Assembly: GCF_020073745.1 (NCBI RefSeq)
Contig: NZ_JAIRAU010000017.1
Span: 1-59,334, forward strand
Direction of reading: 5' to 3'
Length of the DNA stretch: 59,334 bases
Source: Nannocystis pusilla
Lineage (GTDB): Bacteria; Myxococcota_A; Polyangia; Nannocystales; Nannocystaceae
The stretch's first letter is position 1; each line of letters begins with the position of its first letter. The notes under the pieces were generated by a model. It saw only the letters and a list, made by a program, of their open reading frames with translations. It searched no databases and was not told the DNA's origin. The translations under genes were made by a program, and so were the position numbers. Below, piece after piece: positions 58,848-59,334 of the stretch.

Positions 58848-59334
58848 ATGCTGCACCACGAACTCCTGCTCGTCCTCTCGCTGCTGTTCGCGATCGGCGT
58901 CCTGCACACGCTCAGCCAGCGGCTCGGGATCTCCTACCCGATCTTGCTGGTCCTCGGCGGCCTCGTGATCAGCGAGGTCCCAGGCGCCCCGCACGTCAGC
59001 CTCGATCCCGACCTCGTCTTCCTCGTCTTCCTCCCGCCGCTGCTCTACGAGGCGGCGTGGTTCACCCCGTGGAAGGAGTTCTGGCGGCTGCGCGGGCCGA
59101 TCGCCCTGCAGGCGTTCGGCCTCGTGCTGTTCACCGCCACCGCCGTGGCCCTGTTCGCCCACGCCATCATCCCCGACTTCTCGCTCGCGCTCGGCTTCAT
59201 GCTCGGGGGCATCATCTCGCCGCCCGACGCCGTCGCCGCCACCTCCGTGCTGCACGGCCTGCGCGTGCCGCGGGTCGCCGTCGCCATCCTCGAGGGCGAG
59301 AGCCTCGTCAACGACGCCGCCTCGCTGATCGTCT
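58848..59334 (+). CDS. CPA1-type Na+/H+ antiporter, N-terminal part (runs off the window)
   Basis: About 162 residues are visible from the ATG at 58848. Several membrane helices contain LPPLLYEAAWFTPWKEFW, GGIISPPDAVAATSVL and EGESLVNDAASLI, which carry the transport Asp/Asn residues of the NhaP/CPA1 family. It exchanges Na+ (or K+) for H+ across the inner membrane. The C-terminal half lies beyond the window. Confidence 0.9.
   Translation, partial: MLHHELLLVLSLLFAIGVLHTLSQRLGISYPILLVLGGLVISEVPGAPHVSLDPDLVFLVFLPPLLYEAAWFTPWKEFWRLRGPIALQAFGLVLFTATAVALFAHAIIPDFSLALGFMLGGIISPPDAVAATSVLHGLRVPRVAVAILEGESLVNDAASLIV

Overview
The window is 59 kb of very GC-rich bacterial DNA. It carries at least nine predicted lipoproteins. 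Several have Thr/Gly/Ser-rich linkers after the lipidated Cys, followed by Cys-rich, beta-helix, FG-GAP, sedolisin or hydrolase domains. With large hybrid kinases and STAS modules, this points to a myxobacterium, most like the Nannocystis group (inference from gene style only). I saw no rRNA, tRNA, CRISPR array, integrase or transposase.

The two most notable loci encode protein nanocompartments. At 1033-6220 (minus strand) two tandem Family 2B encapsulin shell proteins, each with an inserted cyclic-nucleotide-binding-like domain, run directly into a two-domain geosmin synthase. At 21007-25108 (minus strand) a Family 2A encapsulin overlaps a SufS-type cysteine desulfurase with a ~328-residue disordered extension, followed by a rhodanese-XRE-cupin fusion. 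One window therefore has a candidate terpene compartment and a candidate sulfur compartment, with three shell genes.

Region by region: 1-1030, end of a Cys-rich protein and a small membrane protein; 1-6.3 kb, geosmin/encapsulin operon; 6.6-14 kb, MscS channel, Cys-rich lipoprotein, Ada, Rnk, ferritin-like lipoprotein and a spermidine-synthase-like lipoprotein; 14-19.3 kb, secreted hydrolase, a repeat-filled gap and two exported proteins; 19.4-25.1 kb, TPR/LRR-like protein and sulfur operon; 25.5-28.5 kb, SDR/AraC pair and a histidine kinase; 28.6-35.8 kb, DnaJ-like protein, STAS pair, VOC protein and hybrid kinase; 35.9-39.3 kb, beta-helix lipoprotein, small lipoprotein and a broken gene; 39.3-45.4 kb, Hsp90-like ATPase overlapping a 1507-residue partner with a degenerate ATPase fold; 45.6-59.3 kb, exported proteins, sedolisin, V4R regulator, ABM and cupin proteins, Smr protein and the start of a Na+/H+ antiporter.

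Two non-coding patterns cut across the genes. First, a family of short palindromes (cores like CATGTCC-N4-GGACATG or CTGTCC-N4-GGACAG) lies just after stop codons and between convergent genes, and also inside several reading frames. Second, two 193-bp elements in opposite orientation (16414-16606 and 52180-52372) have perfect terminal inverted repeats. The repeat sequence differs between copies but matches within each copy.
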